From: Ideonella benzenivorans
Lineage (GTDB): Bacteria; Pseudomonadota; Gammaproteobacteria; Burkholderiales; Burkholderiaceae_C
Assembly: GCF_020387415.1 (NCBI RefSeq)
Contig: NZ_JAGWCB010000006.1
Span: forward strand, 124,001-188,000
Length of the DNA stretch: 64,000 nucleotides
Reading direction: 5' to 3'
The position numbers were made by a program, and so were the translations under genes. Shown one piece after another: positions 62,750 through 64,000 of this stretch. Numbering within the stretch: position 1 is the first letter of the stretch; each line of letters opens with the position of its first letter. The notes beneath the pieces were generated by a model that was given only the letters and a program-made list of their open reading frames with translations, searched no databases and had not been told where the DNA came from.

Positions 62750-63913
62750 TCAGGCCCGGCGCTGGCTGGCCAGCAGGGCCAGCGCGCCGACCACCACGCC
62801 CCAGAAGGCCGAACCGATGCCGGCCAGGCTGATGCCCGACAGCGTCACCACGTAGGTCAGCAGGGCAGCGTCGCGGTGGCGTTCCTGCTGCAGCGCGCTG
62901 GCCAGACCGCCGCCGATCGTGCCCAGCAGGGCCAGGCCGGCGATGCCGATCACCAGCTCCTTGGGAAAGGCGCCCAGCAGGCCGGCCACCGCACCACCGG
63001 CCAGGCCCAGCAGCAGGTAGAAGACCCCCGCCGACACGGCCGCGGTGTAGCGGCGTTCGGGCTGTTCATGGGCCTGTGGACCCATGCAGAGGGCGGCGGT
63101 GATGGCCGCCAGGTTCAGAGCGTAGCCACCGAAGGGGGCCAGCAGCAGCGAGGCCAGGCCGGTGGCGCCGACCGTGGGCGAGACCGGCGTGTCGTAGCCG
63201 GCGCCGCGCTGCACGGCCACGCCGGGCAGGTTCTGCGAGGCCATCGTGACGACGAACAGGGGCAGGCCCAGGCCGATCACGGCATGCCAGCTGAAATGCG
63301 GCGTGACCCATTCGGGGCGGGCCCAGTCCAGGTGGATCTGCCCGGGCTGCAGCAGGCCCAGTGCGGCCGCCAGCACGGTGCCGGCCACCAGCACGCCCGG
63401 CACCGCATAGCGCGGCCACCAGCGTCGCCCGGCCAGGAAGGCGACCACCATGCCGATCACCAGCCCGGGCTGGCTGCGGGTCGACAGCGCGGCATCCAGC
63501 GCGAAGCGGGTCAGCACGCCAGCCAGCAGGGCCGAGGCGATGGCCATCGGGATGCGGTCCATCAGCCGCGCGAACAGGCCGCTGTAGCCGGCCACGGTGA
63601 TCAGCACCGCGCAGACGACGAAGGCCCCGACCGCGTCGGCCATCGGAATGCCCTGGGTGGCGGCGATCAGGGCTGCGCCAGGGGTGGACCAGGCGGTCAG
63701 CACCGGCTGGCGGTACCAGAGCGACAGGCCCAGCGTGAGCACCGCATTGCCCAGGCCCAGGGCCCAGATCCACGAGGCCGTCTGCCCCGGTGTGGCGCCA
63801 ACCGCCTGGGCGGCGGCGAACACGATGGCGATCGAGCTGGTGACACCCACCAGCACCGCGACAAAGCCGGCCACCACGGCCGACACCGAAACGTCTTGCC
63901 AGAAACTGCGCAT
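62750..63913 (-). CDS. BenE-family (benzoate/H+ symporter-like) transporter
   Basis: Polytopic inner-membrane protein of 387 residues with about 12 helices. Family segments: SFWQDVSVSAVVAGFVAVLVGVTSS at the N-terminus, QPVLTAWSTPGAALIA and TVGATGLASLLLAPFGGYALNLAAITAAL. BenE members are linked to benzoate uptake, but no benzoate catabolic gene is near, so the substrate is open. It starts 12 bases after the kup stop, on the same strand. Confidence 0.9.
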   Translation of the reverse strand: MRSFWQDVSVSAVVAGFVAVLVGVTSSIAIVFAAAQAVGATPGQTASWIWALGLGNAVLTLGLSLWYRQPVLTAWSTPGAALIAATQGIPMADAVGAFVVCAVLITVAGYSGLFARLMDRIPMAIASALLAGVLTRFALDAALSTRSQPGLVIGMVVAFLAGRRWWPRYAVPGVLVAGTVLAAALGLLQPGQIHLDWARPEWVTPHFSWHAVIGLGLPLFVVTMASQNLPGVAVQRGAGYDTPVSPTVGATGLASLLLAPFGGYALNLAAITAALCMGPQAHEQPERRYTAAVSAGVFYLLLGLAGGAVAGLLGAFPKELVIGIAGLALLGTIGGGLASALQQERHRDAALLTYVVTLSGISLAGIGSAFWGVVVGALALLASQRRA

Positions 63914-63925
63914 GGGGGAGAGGGG

Positions 63926-64000
63926 TCAGATTTCGACCTTGGCGCCCAGCTCGACGATGCGGTTGGTGGGCAGGTTCAGGAAGTCGGCCATGTCGGTGGC
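63926..64000 (-). CDS. kup: potassium uptake protein Kup (C-terminal fragment)
   Basis: Only the last 24 codons and the stop are in the window, reading ATDMADFLNLPTNRIVELGA then KVEI. The ending PTNRIVELGAKVEI closely matches the conserved C-terminus of Kup low-affinity K+ transporters as I recall it (PPNRVVELGTQVEI in E. coli). The rest of the gene lies beyond the right edge. Confidence 0.8.
   Translation of the reverse strand, partial: ATDMADFLNLPTNRIVELGAKVEI

Overview
The window is compact, very GC-rich core-genome DNA from a betaproteobacterium of the order Burkholderiales. The gene content and order best fit the Ideonella/Rubrivivax/Leptothrix/Roseateles group. This rests on the recX-recA-two-component synteny, mreBCD-mrdA-rodA, a complete atpIBEFHAGDC operon, the cytochrome c'/b561 pair and codon use dominated by G/C third positions; the genus is an inference. 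I see no insertion sequence, prophage, integrase, CRISPR array, rRNA or tRNA gene. About 60 protein genes fill nearly all of the sequence, two of them cut by the window ends (an FHA protein at the left, Kup at the right).

Layout. 1-3.9 kb: an FHA protein, a PP2C phosphatase, a Hanks-type kinase and two TerC-family membrane proteins, all leftward. A convincing yybP-ykoY (manganese) riboswitch lies between the two terC genes. 3.9-8.1 kb: sucCD with a clear terminator, then recA-recX with a LexA box. 8.2-10.4 kb: an OmpR-type two-component system. 10.4-16.3 kb: the cell-elongation operon mreBCD-mrdA-rodA. 16.6-20 kb: gatCAB. 20-22.6 kb: a MliC-like protein, a DUF4124 protein, and pyrE back to back with xth. 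22.7-25.1 kb: a MASE1 hybrid histidine kinase. 25.1-32.1 kb: catabolic genes, comprising an AidB-like acyl-CoA dehydrogenase, a LysR regulator divergent from dialkylglycine decarboxylase (dgdA), an acyl-CoA ligase with a TetR-type operator, and an FAD oxidoreductase. 32.1-38 kb: an AhpD-like protein, an isolated WcbI-like protein divergent from rlpA, a LytS/LytTR pair and an SMP-30 lactonase. 38-45.6 kb: F1Fo ATP synthase. 45.6-51.5 kb: TPM/YgcG/LemA, hemE, priA. 51.5-57.4 kb: rep helicase, GNAT, cytochromes b561 and c', Uup. 57.4-64 kb: a MacA/FtsX/LolD-type export system, gshB, a glycine-zipper protein, BenE and the tail of Kup.

The most interesting idea is that the Mn riboswitch heads a transcript that could run through terC into the kinase, PP2C phosphatase (a metal-dependent enzyme class) and FHA genes, which would tie Ser/Thr phospho-signalling to manganese. 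Other points worth checking are a perfect FNR-type box before the Uup and export genes, a perfect TetR-type palindrome over the acyl-CoA ligase promoter, a consensus DnaA box before priA, and pyrE/xth start codons only 13 bp apart. Much of the rest is ordinary housekeeping sequence.
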